The notes below the pieces were generated by a model. The model did not search any database, was not told where the DNA came from, and saw only the letters and a list, made by a program, of their open reading frames with translations. Of a stretch of DNA of 64,000 bases, positions 48,025 through 59,138 are shown in pieces (the first letter of the stretch is position 1; every line of letters starts with the position of its first letter). The position numbers were made by a program, and so were the translations under genes. This stretch comes from Adineta vaga (Eukaryota; Rotifera), in assembly GCA_021613535.1 (NCBI GenBank), contig CP075494.1, positions 4,464,001 through 4,528,000 on the forward strand. The letters run 5' to 3'.

Positions 48025-49100
48025 ATGGCTTCTAGCATCTTCGCTCTTCTTGGTTTGTGTTTAGTTTTTGCTGTCTATGGATTACCTGTAAGTTTCTGTT
48101 TCCATTTTGATGAGCATACATCAAATAATAAATGTTTATTTTTTATAGATTGATGTCGTAATCTCACCTACACTAGTCAATGGTAATGAAGAATCACAAA
48201 GAGGAATGAATCCAAAATTGACTGCTGGTGGTTTTGAAGGAGATATGATTTTTCCTGACGGTTTCGATCCAACTGATCCAGCACGTGGTGTAGCTATTTA
48301 TGGTGAACATCAATGGCCCAATGGTATTATTCCTTATGATATGTCTGCGATTACCGGTAAGGATGATCTTATTATATTTTCTCTTATATTGATTTCTTTT
48401 TGCTTTTGGAAAATTAGATCCTAAAGATCAAAAGAAGATCACAGATGCTATGAATACTCTTATGTATGCAGTTGGTACACCAACCACTAACCCTCAACAA
48501 CGTACTGCATGTATTTTCTTCCGTCCTCGACAAGCTGCTGATACAAAATTTATTAAAATTCAATATGGTAATGGATGCAGTGCTCATGTTGGTCATATAC
48601 CAAATTTTCAATCAACAGTAACATTACAAAAAAATGGTTGTTTCTATTCTGGTACAATTCAACATGAACTTATGCATGTCATTGGTATGATTTCATTTTT
48701 CTTTTCTTATATTCAATTCTTTATTGAATATACATCATAGGCTTTTATCACGAACAATCTCGACCTGATCGTGATGATTTCTTACAAATTAATCTTCAAA
48801 ATGTTCGATCGGATATGGTAAGTCATAATTAATTAATTCAATGTGTTTTTTTTCCACACTGTAATGATCTAATTTATAAAGACACATAACTTTAACAAAT
48901 ATGCATGGGGATCAACTGTATACAATCAAGGATCAGCTTATGATTATGCAAGTATTATGCATTATGAAACAACTGCTTTTAGTATGAACGGTAAACCAAC
49001 AATGGTTCCCCGTCGAGCTGGTGCTGTCATTGGTAAATCTGAAAATCTCAGTCCAACTGATATTGCTGAAGTTCGTCATTTCTATGGTTGCAAGGCGTAA
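48025..49100 (+). CDS. Astacin-family zinc metalloprotease 1 (secreted)
   Basis: Five exons: 48025-48087, 48149-48356, 48418-48684, 48741-48817 and 48882-49100, giving 277 aa. A signal peptide (IFALLGLCLVFAVYGLP) is followed by a short propeptide with the FEGDMIF motif found in astacin prosequences, then the catalytic domain. The zinc site HELMHVIGFYHE is at residues 173-184, assembled across intron 3, and is followed by QSRPDRD; the Met-turn SIMHYETTAF is in the last exon. There is no EGF or CUB tail, so this is a minimal astacin. Astacins digest proteins or process matrix and signalling molecules outside the cell. It is a paralogue of the gene at 56299-57518. AATAAA at 49182-49187. Confidence 0.93.
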
Positions 49101-49769
49101 TCTGTGTGTTAATTGGTCTCCTGTTAGAAAAACATCAGAATTTTTCTTGTTTTTTGGTTATGTATAAGTTTTTATTGAAGAAATAAAACATACGAACTGT
49201 AACATATTTGCTCAATACTAATTATATCAAATATAAAAGTATATCTTCTTGAGAATGGAGTAATTCGAGAAAAACTCGCATTTATTTCACTCATATGCGA
49301 CAACAAAAATCAATTGATTCTATCTATAGTAATTGCATCACAGCTATATGTCCTCGTGACGCAGCATCAGATATACATAATCTTCCACAACTGACCTAGA
49401 TTCGATATTTTTTCTGTTGAAAACTTTGAAGTCGAATATAGTTAGACTCTTTTATGAAACGAAGACAAATCTAATGTACAGAAAAAATTATACATATGTA
49501 TGTTATACCTATCGTCAGTATGATGTAATACTACTTTATTTTCTTTTTATCTTTTCTGTCATATTTCAGAAAGGAAGTGAATGTTGTTTTTCTATCTTCA
49601 CGTCATGTAAAATACAACAAAATATCACGCTTAACTACACACAGTTTCATCCAGCGCTTGGTTAAGAATGTGCTTTTTTATATTACTATCTCTTGATTTT
49701 TTATTGTGGAGGGAAAAAACTAACTTCTATCATTAATATATAATAAACACGATTTCGTTTCAGATATCG
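49101..49769. other. Intergenic region between astacin 1 and the glutamate receptor
   Basis: Carries the astacin poly(A) signal. A TTTCAG immediately before the receptor ATG (near 49759-49764) looks like a splice acceptor, hinting at a 5' UTR intron. Nothing else recognised. Confidence 0.45.
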
Positions 49770-52477
49770 ATGTCGTCTCTTTGGAATCTTAAATGGTTAT
49801 GTTTCTATTTTCTCTTTACCCAACAATACATACAAAATGTTCAAGGAATATGGCCTTCATCAAATCCATCTTCAATTCAACTGTTGAGTATCTTACAAAA
49901 TGGAGTACATATGACTGATATAAAATCATGGTTTTATCAAACTCGTGCAATGTTTTATTCGGCAATCTTACTTTCTCAACAATATGGTATAACCATTGGA
50001 GGAGAATATCTTGGCTGGCGAACCGTCGTAACAACAGGTAGTCCTATGAATGCTCTTCGTACTACATGCGAAGCAGTATCAACTTCGAATATAGTTGGTA
50101 TTATTGGACCATCTTCCTCGAGAGAAGCTCATGTACTTGCACCATTTACTGAAGATATTGATATTCCAATTATATCTTATGCTGCAACTGATCCTGAACT
50201 ATCCGATCGAAAAACATTTTCAACATTTTATCGTACAGTTCCATCGGATACTGATGCAGCATTAGCTATGGCGAAACTTTTTCTGAGATTTAATTGGGCC
50301 ACATGTATCATTATTTATCAAAATGATGCATTTGGAAGTGGAGGTGCGAAAGCAATTAGTGAAACATTTACACAAAATAAAATAATTATTACAGAGATGA
50401 TTGTTTTTGATATGGTTACATTGACAATTCGAGGTGATTTGAAAAGTATTTTAACTCGTAGTTTAACACGAACTGTGGTCTTATGGGCTGATTCAAATTA
50501 TGCAACATTAATTTTACATAATGCACTTCAATTAGATGTTGTCGGTCCACAATTTACATGGATATTAGGTTCAGATGTTCCACTAACAGCTTTTGATGAT
50601 AAATGGCATGATAAATTAATAGGTATGTTAACAATTGGTCCCGTTGTAGGAAATGTTGCAAATGCACCTATCAATCGAACATTATTGAATGATGCGTATG
50701 ATATTTGGCAAAAATATGAACCTGAATCATTTCCTGGTCCAAATAATGTAGATAATTATGCATTATTTGCGTTTGATGCAACATGGGCATTGATTCAATC
50801 ATTTGCACAATTATGTTCATCAAAAGATTTATCGTCATGTATTTCATTTACAAATACATCATTTTGTTTTGATCGACGTGCTTTAAACATTCATTCCATA
50901 TTTGATATAATCAATACAAATATATTTCTTGGTGTCTCTGGTCCTGTTCAATTTTATGCAAATGAAACGAATCGATTGAATGGAACGTATTATATTGTTC
51001 AAAATGCTCAACATTTTTCAGGCAGTTCAAATTATGTTCCAGTTTTAGTTTCTTCTGATTCAGCAGATTGGACACTACATGCTCAAACAAATACGATCAT
51101 TTGGCCTGGGCAAACATTAACTAGTCCATCAGGTTATGCCGCAATCAATGGTGTTACATTACGAATTGCAGTGATAGAAACTGCGCCATTTACGATGGTT
51201 AGAGAGATTCGTGATGCATTCGGAAAGACGACAACGAAATTAGTTGGATATGTTCCAGATTTAATTGAGCGTTTACGAGAAAAAATGGGATTTATTGCAA
51301 ATATAACTGTTTTACCAACTAGTCAAGCATATAATGAATTGGCAGATGCAGTAGCAAATAATGTTTATGATATGGTTGTTGGTGATGTTACAATAATGGC
51401 ATCACGAAGAGAAAAAGCAGCATTTTCCGAAGCCATATTTGATAATTCATTACGTATTATTGTTCGACATAAAGCTCAAGAATTTATTCCACGTTTCGCT
51501 TTTTTAAGACCATTTCCAAAATAACTTTGGTTGCTTATTTTCGGTTGCCTTGTATGTTCAGCTATATTACTTTTTTTTATGAAGGTCCTGCACATACTGA
51601 CTTAAGACATCTACCATTGGTACCTCGTGCGGCAATGAGCATATGGTTCGCAATTGGTACACTTATTGGATATGGTGTAGATTTTCATGCAAAAACAGCT
51701 GCGGGACGTATCTTAACTGTTGGAGTATATATTGTCAGCGTTGTTTTAATTTCAGCATATCAAGCAAATTTAACAGCAAATTTAACTCTTTCAAAAGCAC
51801 AAGATTTTATTTCAGGAATTGATGATATTAAAAATGGTAAACTACCTATCAGTCGAGTTGGTATTATCGGTGGTTCGTCGCTTGAAGATTATTTTCTTCG
51901 AGAAATTAGTGGTGGAAGTCGAAATTATTATCTATTGAAATCTAAAGAAGATATGTTTGATAAATTATTAAATAAAGTTATCGACGCATCTATCATGGAC
52001 GCAGGAGTTCTGGAATATGCAGTAAATGGTGTTTACTGTAATTTGACAGTAGTTGGTACTGGTTTTGATCATAGTGCATTTGGAATTATTTATCCAAAGA
52101 AATGGTTGCATGAACAAATTCTAGATGTAACGATATTATCCTTACGCGAATTTGGAGTATTTGAGGAATTAAAAAGTAAATGGTTTCAAACAAATTATTG
52201 TGCAGATTCATCAGCACAGAATTCTTCCGATTTACCATTTGAGTCTCTGGCAGATTTATTTATTGTTTTCGGAGTTATCAGTTTCTGTTCAATCATAGTA
52301 TTCTTATGGTATAAACGATGTTGTTTTGTGGGACTTCTAAGTAAGAAGAGACATCGAACAAGCGATAGTGATCCAATGATACTTCTAAGTACTACACCAA
52401 ATCTTTCTTTCTCTGCTCATGTACCTTTCACTCGACCACGTGCTCTACCATTGAATGATAGCTTTTCTATTCGATAG
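49770..52477 (+). pseudogene. Ionotropic glutamate receptor with K+-channel-like pore, broken in M1
   Basis: Two frames, 49770-51524 and about 51575-52477, together give about 900 codons. The order is a signal peptide, an amino-terminal ANF-receptor-like domain, ligand-binding segment S1 (LRIAVIETAPF, with the ligand Arg in SRREKAAFSEA), M1, pore loop, M3 (SAYQANLTANLT, the SYTANLAAF equivalent), S2 (GGSSLEDYF; Asp in SIMDAGVLEY at the position that contacts the amino group), M4 (LADLFIVFGVISFCSIIVF) and a short tail. The pore has GTLIGYGVD, with GYG at nt 51668-51676 as in K+ channels. M1 is interrupted by a TAA (51522-51524); the frame after it still reads LWLLIFGCLV, and then a T-run near 51570-51577 is one base short. 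It is either a pseudogene or an intact gene with two assembly errors. No introns. Confidence 0.8.
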
Positions 52478-52604
52478 AACTGAAAGTTATGTTTTTTTTC
52501 TCCAAATAAATAGTTTAAAAAAAGAATAATATTTCAATTTATTCATAAATCATTTTCAACGGACTTCGTATTTCTTTTAATACGAGGGACGTCCATCGTC
52601 ATAG

Positions 52605-52660
52605 TGAGAGTGGGTGAGCATGCTGGATAGCTGAAAAATATACACACCCACCCACTCTCA
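52605..52660. repeat. Foldback element B between two convergent genes
   Basis: Perfect 12-bp inverted repeat: TGAGAGTGGGTG at 52605-52616 and CACCCACTCTCA at 52649-52660, with a 32-bp loop. The right flank continues AGATG, so the outer strand reads CATCTTGAGAGTGGGTG, matching the ends of elements C and E. Confidence 0.6.
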
Positions 52661-52802
52661 AGATGATTCACCCGTAAAAGATCACACTCATTCTTCTTCC
52701 TATCTTCTTCTCTAGACGTAACTATATTTAAATTAATATTTTATTTTGTTTTGTTTTGTTTCAATAAGTAACAGTAAGTTCTCAACCAAATCAATGATAA
52801 TT

Positions 52803-54232
52803 TCAAACATTATCATCACATTGACATGAATGAAGGTTACCATAAAGACGAGCAAGACGACATTTAGCATTAGTACGTTTTTCGTAAGAAGCACCATTAA
52901 GGGCAAGTCGACGAACACGACGTGTGCGATCATCTAAATCACCCATTGTAGGATCATACCAATCGCGACATTTGTTACATGTTTGACAAGCAAGACCGGC
53001 GCAAGAAAGTGAAGTTTGGACAATTGTTTTGATCGTACTTGGTCGCTTTTCTAAAAGGAAATGTTCATTGCTTTTTTTATTCAAACTAAGAGTGACAGAA
53101 TTATTACTTATCATTCATTTCGAAACATTTTTTTCTTTTGATTTTTATCATCTGATTGAAAGTATAGCATATCATCAATGAACTTACCAGTATTTTGTTG
53201 CACTGGACGATCATTTGGTTTGTCTATTGATTTTTGAACTTTTAACTTCAATCCATTCTGTCCAGTACTTTGTTGCTCTTTGTTGTTTTGTTGCACAACA
53301 CGTATATTTGCTTCTCGTATCGCCTTCTCATGTACTTCTTTTAATCTGCGCATTTCGTTTTGATGTTCAGTATCGCGTCGTTCTTGATCTTTTTTAAAGA
53401 GTTTTTCCTGTTCATGTACCCGTTCTTGAAGTGTTTGTGCTTGTTCACTCTGTCGCTCGATAAGACGTCGCATGCTCTCATTTTCATTGCGTATTTCAGC
53501 AAACATTTTGTTATATATTATTTGTTGTTCTAGAATTTGTTTCTTATACATATCTTTATTTTGTTGAAACTCTTTTTGAAGAGTCTTGATTAGTTCTTTT
53601 GCTTCGCGTACATGTACACTTTGGATATCAATATCTTGTTTCTTTGAATGATTATGTGCAGTTCGTTCAACGATAGCTTGTAAGAGTTTATTGTTTAAAC
53701 TTTCTCTTTCGGATACATTTTTCTTGTCAATAGTATCGAGGAAACATACATTTTGGCATGGCACTTTAATCAGTTGTTCTAATAAGACAATGGCTTCACC
53801 CTCATAATTTTCAGGACGGTCTTTTGCTAATGAATTCACGACGAGTATGAGTGAATCGATATCAAATGGGTAGGCTTTATTAAGCGCATTAAAAGCAACA
53901 ATATCTTCATCTCGAATTCGACCATTTTGTTGTCCAAAAACATAGATTACAAGTGATGTTGGTCGTTCCTTAAATGCTTTGTCTATTTCACGTTTATTCA
54001 TGTCGACACGCTGTTGATCAGCTTCGATAAGACCAGGTACATTAAAAATTGCATAGATTTTATCACCCATGCAAACTTCTTGAAACTCTGTCTCAGTTGT
54101 CACTGCTCGAGCAGCGTAAGCATGAGCAAATATATCTTGACCGAGTAAAATGTTAGCTAAAAAACTTTTCCCAACACCAGAATTACCTAAAATAATTAAA
54201 CCATAGGACTCATTCGATAATGATGATGCCAT
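52803..54232 (-). CDS. AIG1/GIMAP-like GTPase with coiled coil and Cys-rich tail
   Basis: Exons 54232-53188 and 53050-52803 give 430 aa. G1 is GNSGVGKS (residues 16-23). The G3 position reads NVPG (64-67) instead of DxxG, and no canonical TKxD G4 is visible (VVNSLAKD is the nearest). Residues about 210-350 form a long charged coiled coil (RRLIERQSEQAQTLQERVHE-type heptads). The second exon adds a Cys-rich module (CAGLACQTCNKC) and a basic C-terminus ending in CQCDDNV. AIG1-type GTPases often act at membranes as scaffolds; the Asp-to-Asn change in G3 may lower hydrolysis. The start is at MASSLSNESY; a TTAG just upstream may mark a 5' UTR acceptor. Confidence 0.8.
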
Positions 54233-55443
54233 ATCTCTAAAAAACACAATAATTTTAGAATGTAAGAAAATTTCATCGAAACATTATTTGACATGTAAAA
54301 TTGAATCAAATCAAGCGACGCATATGCGTATTGTATCTTTTTTTAATGCGTTCTTTACCAACTTCTCCTATTTTATATTTGTCTAGAGTAATATTGACTA
54401 ACCGAACTTTTCTTTCTTTTCAAAAAGATAACGCATTCATTATACAATATGCAACTATCATCCGAAAAAATACTCGGCGTATTTCTGTTATCAGTAACTC
54501 TTACTTGCATGTAAAATGTAAATGTTTTAAATAAACTGTTATTAAATAAAAGAATAGTATTCATACGCATAGATTTATTCACACCTTCTATCAAGGCTTA
54601 TATATAGAGAGAGAGAAAAAAGCGCAAGGAGTAGTTCATCTATCGACTCCAATATCCACATGAATTGTCATTACAGTTGCTATTGGTCGAACATTCACAG
54701 CTACCATACTATACGCTGGTAAATTACCACATGACTATAGTCGAATAAAAGCAAAATATTTCATTAAAAAATTAATAGTATTGTCTATAGGTGGCGGAAC
54801 ACCTTCATTTTAGGGGAGGCTAACGAAGTTGAGAACGATGATGAGAAAAACGATACATTTTGTTTCTTAATCTCTCGATAAACAAAGCTTTCACAAGATA
54901 TGGATCGTAAGCTTGAAAGAAGATTTCCTATCCTACTTCGCAAAGTGATACGCTACAAGACTTTCTGATGCCAGGCAAAAATGATTCAGTCGTACATGCA
55001 ACGAAAACAGCGCGCCCTTTACGCATGAAAACTATATATTTTGAAGAGTAAAGGTATTTTTCTCGAGTGACAACAAAATAAACCGATGAGAATAAATGCT
55101 TCTAAACTTGCTCGTCGTGGAAGAAAATTTTTTTATGATGTTAAAATGTTTGTTTTTACGTATTATAGTGTTTCATTTGTTCTTTCTTCTGTATGTCAGT
55201 AGACGAAAAGTAAAAAAATCACTGAATTTTATTCGTCACTTCATTCTTTGTGGTGTTGTCAGGATTAACTGTAACATGATTTATGACTTCTGATAGCGAT
55301 CGTCGGCGAACGTGACTAAATTTTGAACTTTTTTTGAAAAAATACTATTTATTCGGTGTCTCATGATGTTCTTAAAGCTCTCTAGAAAATAGACACCGTT
55401 TTCAAACTCCCCAAGTCTAATGGCTCCGCCGCCTATGGTATTG
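54233..55443. other. Gene-poor stretch
   Basis: No recognisable gene. A plus-strand ORF at 55096-55293 is hydrophobic but has no domain. The minus-strand frame 55281-55487 downstream of the small secreted protein gene looks protein-like (VLLQRYIYDN, GVYFLESFKN), but it can be joined only through a 1-nt shift. It may be the original 3' part of that gene. Confidence 0.4.
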
Positions 55444-55811
55444 TCATAGATATACCTTTGAAGGAGTACACCATTGTCTCCATCCATCTTTCAAACGAAG
55501 TTGCATTTTATCATTTTCCACCTAATTAATATTCGTATGAAAATTACAAATGTATTATACAAAAAAAGTAATGAAATTACCCAGAAAACAGCACCATCAC
55601 ATTTTCCTGATCCTTTCAAATTAGTTCTATGTTGGTAACTCATTGTTCCACAATTCAAACTGGCAAGATTACAAACTGTACCATCGATTGAAATTCTTGC
55701 TGTAGGTATTTTAACATTACCACCAATTTCACCCGGTAGATAATCATTCGAACAACGAACATGCCCAGCATCGACTGAGAAAAATGCCAGCAAAACAAGA
55801 ATTAAAAACAT
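55444..55811 (-). CDS. Small secreted Cys-containing protein, unknown family
   Basis: Exons 55811-55581 and 55521-55444 give 102 aa ending at a TGA. A clear signal peptide (MFLILVLLAFFSVDAG) precedes a mature region with Cys at VRCSND, TVCNLAS, LNCGTM, GKCDG and QWCTP. The odd number of cysteines and a protein-like frame continuing past the stop (55487-55281, in another frame) suggest that a longer ancestral protein may have been truncated by a frameshift. No family is recognised. A secreted role (defence, feeding, matrix) is only a guess. Confidence 0.5.
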
Positions 55812-56298
55812 AGAGAAGCTACTTCAGAAAATAAATGTATAATAGTCGCAAACTTCCACATCATAAAAAAGAATATTTTGAGATACAGTTGATATTTAAA
55901 AAAAGTACTGAGAAATCCTAAGTAAATATAAATTTGTTCTTTTCTTTCGTTTATATATGAAATAGAAATGCGAAATTGATTTTATGGATTTGGCATAAAT
56001 AGGTATAAAAAATTCAAGAATGTAATTGATATTTTACTAACTTCATTAATTCAGTTGCATTCTAATTCATCGATCATATCATAAACAACATTCTCCTATT
56101 CGAATGAATGCACTAACAGTTTAATGACTAAATAAAAATAAAAATGCTTTCAATGCAGGAAATGTCACACTTGTAAGAAAAATGAAAAATCAGTTAGTCA
56201 TGTATCATAAGTAGGTAAAATTGAAAAAAAAACTAATTTACTAATAGAAAGCAAATACATTTTCATCCACAGTGTAATAACAAAAACATTTTATTCAT
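55812..56298. other. Intergenic region between the small secreted gene and astacin 2
   Basis: AT-rich divergent promoter region without distinct motifs. Confidence 0.5.
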
Positions 56299-57518
56299 AT
56301 GAAGTTTCTGTTTTTACCAGCAAGTCTGTTGTTTATTTTTGTTCATAGTATTCCAATTCAAAATGATGTAAGTATCTTACATGACACCCTCTAAATAGTT
56401 ATGTAAATCTCTTTAATTTAGTCTTCTGATGGAAGCAGAGAAATATCTCCAGAAACAATTGGTAAATCTATCAATGTTATGTTTCACATACTCAATCATA
56501 TTTGATTTTAGGTGAACATTTCGAAGGCGATATGATTTTTCTACCAATGTTAACTCCAGTAAGCAATGGAACTATTAAAATTGTTTTGATAAATATGTTC
56601 ATTTCATTGTGTCTGCGTGTGTGAAAAGCGTGATGCAATTGCTCAACGTCAAATCAATCGATGGCCAAATGGAATTGTTCCTTATGAAATTGATTCATCG
56701 ATTAGTTTGTCTTCTATATGATAATCTCTCTAATAAAACATTAAAATTATCTTTTAGGTGAATCACATACGTCTCTTATTGTGAAAACAATGCGACTCAT
56801 GGAAAATTTAACAAAAATCAATGATGCATTCTGTACTCAATTTCGTCCAAAGAATTCATTGGATGTTAATTTTATTCGAATTCAAAATGGAACAGGTTGT
56901 TCAGGACCTGTAATTTGCAAATTGAATGAATTTGATCTTATATAAATTTAATTTTTAATTCAGGTTGGAGTCTGGACAAGATCGAATTCATCTCAAATAG
57001 TAACTTTGATGCATACTAATCGTCAAACTTGTATGACATCTGGAATTATTCAACATGAATTAGGTCATGTTTTAGGTTTTATGCATGAACAATCTCGAGC
57101 TGATCGAGATATTTATGTTTCCATTCAATGGAATAATATTTTATCAGGTAAATTTCAATAATAGACTATAGATTGTATCCATCTTTTATTAGATCACACA
57201 TCAAATTTTAATAAATATTCTTTCGATACGTTTAATATTTCATATGATTATGGTTCGATAATGCATTATGGACAATATGCTTTTACAATTGATTCAAATC
57301 TTTCAACAATTATTCCAATATTGAATAAAAGTGCAATTATTGGACAAAGAAGTCAATTAAGTCAATCTGATATTCGGAAAATTCGACAATTTTATGGTTG
57401 TATACCGACAATTCCTAATCAGCTGCAAACAATTGCAAATGTAAATGTAACGAATGGATATTCTTATTTAAAATGGAATATCTATTTAATTATCATCATG
57501 TTATTTTACTTGCAGTAA
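56299..57518 (+). CDS. Astacin-family zinc metalloprotease 2, possibly GPI-anchored
   Basis: Seven exons: 56299-56367, 56422-56461, 56512-56558, 56629-56704, 56758-56909, 56964-57147 and 57193-57518, giving 297 aa. The signal peptide ([15 protein letters not shown]) and FEGDMIF propeptide motif match astacin 1. The zinc site [12 protein letters not shown] (residues 159-170) is followed by QSRADRD, and the Met-turn [10 protein letters not shown] is in the last exon. Unlike astacin 1, the chain extends past the final Cys (FYGCIP) by about 35 residues and ends in a hydrophobic stretch ([12 protein letters not shown]) preceded by a small polar region, which is consistent with a GPI-attachment signal. 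It has more introns than astacin 1, so the two are old paralogues. AATAAA overlaps 57525-57530. Confidence 0.9.
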
Positions 57519-57694
57519 AAAGGAAATAAATCATCGATCTCATATGTCATAAAGACAAATTATTTATGACTACAATTTCAAAAAGAAAAATACTCTTGAT
57601 TAAAAGGATTAAAGATGAACAGTATAATTTCACAATCATACATACACTCGAGAAAAAAAGATTTGTTTTGAAAAAGCATTGATATTAATGAAAA

Positions 57695-58671
57695 TTATTT
57701 TGTATTCTCTGCAGTTTTTGTACTAAATGGACAAAGTAATTTCATTAGACGTTCATCGTCTTTGCATCTAGAAATTAACAAAATAAGAAGACAATAAAAT
57801 CTTCAAACATTTTACATACGCAATAAGAAATTCGTCTAGAGTTAATTTTGTATCCTTGTTTCCATCCGCTTTCTTCATAATCTCCTCAGCACGCCTTTTA
57901 GGATCGTTTATACCTGTACGATTTTTTTCACCCAATAGATTATACTAAAATGGAAAATATAAACATTAACAAAAAAAAGAGATATCTTTGTACCATAGCG
58001 GTAAGTAATTCAGTTAGTTCCTTTTCATCAATTCCGTCACTGCCTAATGTATCATACCTTAAGCAAACAATACAGAAATGTTATAAAAGATACTGCGATA
58101 GACTTACATATGAAAAATAAGTTTCAATCGTTCGTCCGTTTTTCCCTGAGTGGAAAAATCAATAATTTGAAGAAATTCTTCAAAATCGATCACACCATCT
58201 TTGTTTTTATTAAACAAACCAAATACGTAACTTTAAAACAAACTTAATTAAAAAGAATATGTAGTCAAGAAATAATATTACTTGCAAAAAGCCTCCGATC
58301 TTTTGTCGTCTGATATATAGTATTTCCGAAAGATTTCAATAAATTTTTCTTCTTTGAGTTTATCACCCTGGCAGTCACGAACAAAACCCTGAAGAGCAAA
58401 TAAAAGAAATAATTACTTTAGAATATATTTAGACATTTACTTTATGCCATTGTCGAATTTCTAGATAAATAGAATAACAATATATTAATCAATATACGAA
58501 ACAATACTTCACTCGTATACCTTTTTCTGAGAAATTTGTATTTTTTTTTAAATTATTAATATCTACCAAACAAAAATATATCGATCATACAGTGAAAATA
58601 TAAAATAAGCAATAATTCAAACCATCTTGAGTGAGTTCGGTATACGGTTGTTTTGGTGTTTTGTTTCCCAT
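57695..58671 (-). CDS. Neuronal calcium sensor/visinin-like EF-hand protein, N-myristoylated
   Basis: Eight exons: 58671-58623, 58562-58521, 58460-58441, 58388-58282, 58230-58108, 58057-57994, 57944-57820 and 57767-57695, giving 200 aa, the normal NCS length. The start MGNKTPKQ is an N-myristoylation signal. IRQWHKGFVRDC is the diagnostic segment of the degenerate first EF hand. EF2 is NKNKDGVIDFEE, with Asn replacing Asp at loop position 1; EF3 is DTLGSDGIDEKE, weak at positions 3 and 5; and EF4 is DGNKDTKLTLDE, apparently intact. NCS proteins switch membrane binding with Ca2+ and regulate receptors, channels or kinases. Exon 3 is only 20 bp. The degenerate EF hands suggest altered Ca2+ affinity relative to frequenin or VILIP. 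The gene ends tail to tail with astacin 2. Confidence 0.88.
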
Positions 58672-59138
58672 AAATTATGATAAAATTTCGTTTAAATCGT
58701 AAGATTATGCTGACAGTAAGACGAAGAATAGTTGAATATTTATTTTTGTTTTTAAATCATTCAATACAGGACAGAATGGAAACTAAACGTGGTATGTATT
58801 TCATGGCTTATAATAATACATAAAAAGGGAAAAAATGCTTCTTTACATGGTAAATAACACAGTTCTGTTTGTTATGCTGCTAACGAAACAAGTACTCACC
58901 GTCTCGTCATGGTATTATGGGTTTCTTCCCATTTAAGTATTAACTTTTCTTCTGTGTATTGATCTGCAAAGAGAAAGCGAGTTTCCTTGTAGTTGTTTGC
59001 GAAGAAAAGAAAGCTTTCGATTGATTTCGTCTTTGATGAAAAATATTTTGTAATAGTAGGTGCTTTTTTTTAGTGAACTGAATTTATTCATACATATATT
59101 TTACGAATAGCAAAAGCATTTGATTGTCTGTGAAAGAA
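58672..59138. other. Divergent promoter region between the calcium sensor and the membrane protein gene
   Basis: AT-rich; no motif that I can assign with confidence. A TTTTTTTAG near 59073 could be an acceptor of a 5' UTR intron for the downstream gene. Confidence 0.4.

Noticed and set aside
58623-58636. Match to the foldback end motif (CATCTTGAGTGAG)
   Set aside because: It is coding sequence of the calcium sensor's first exon with no partner arm; a chance match.
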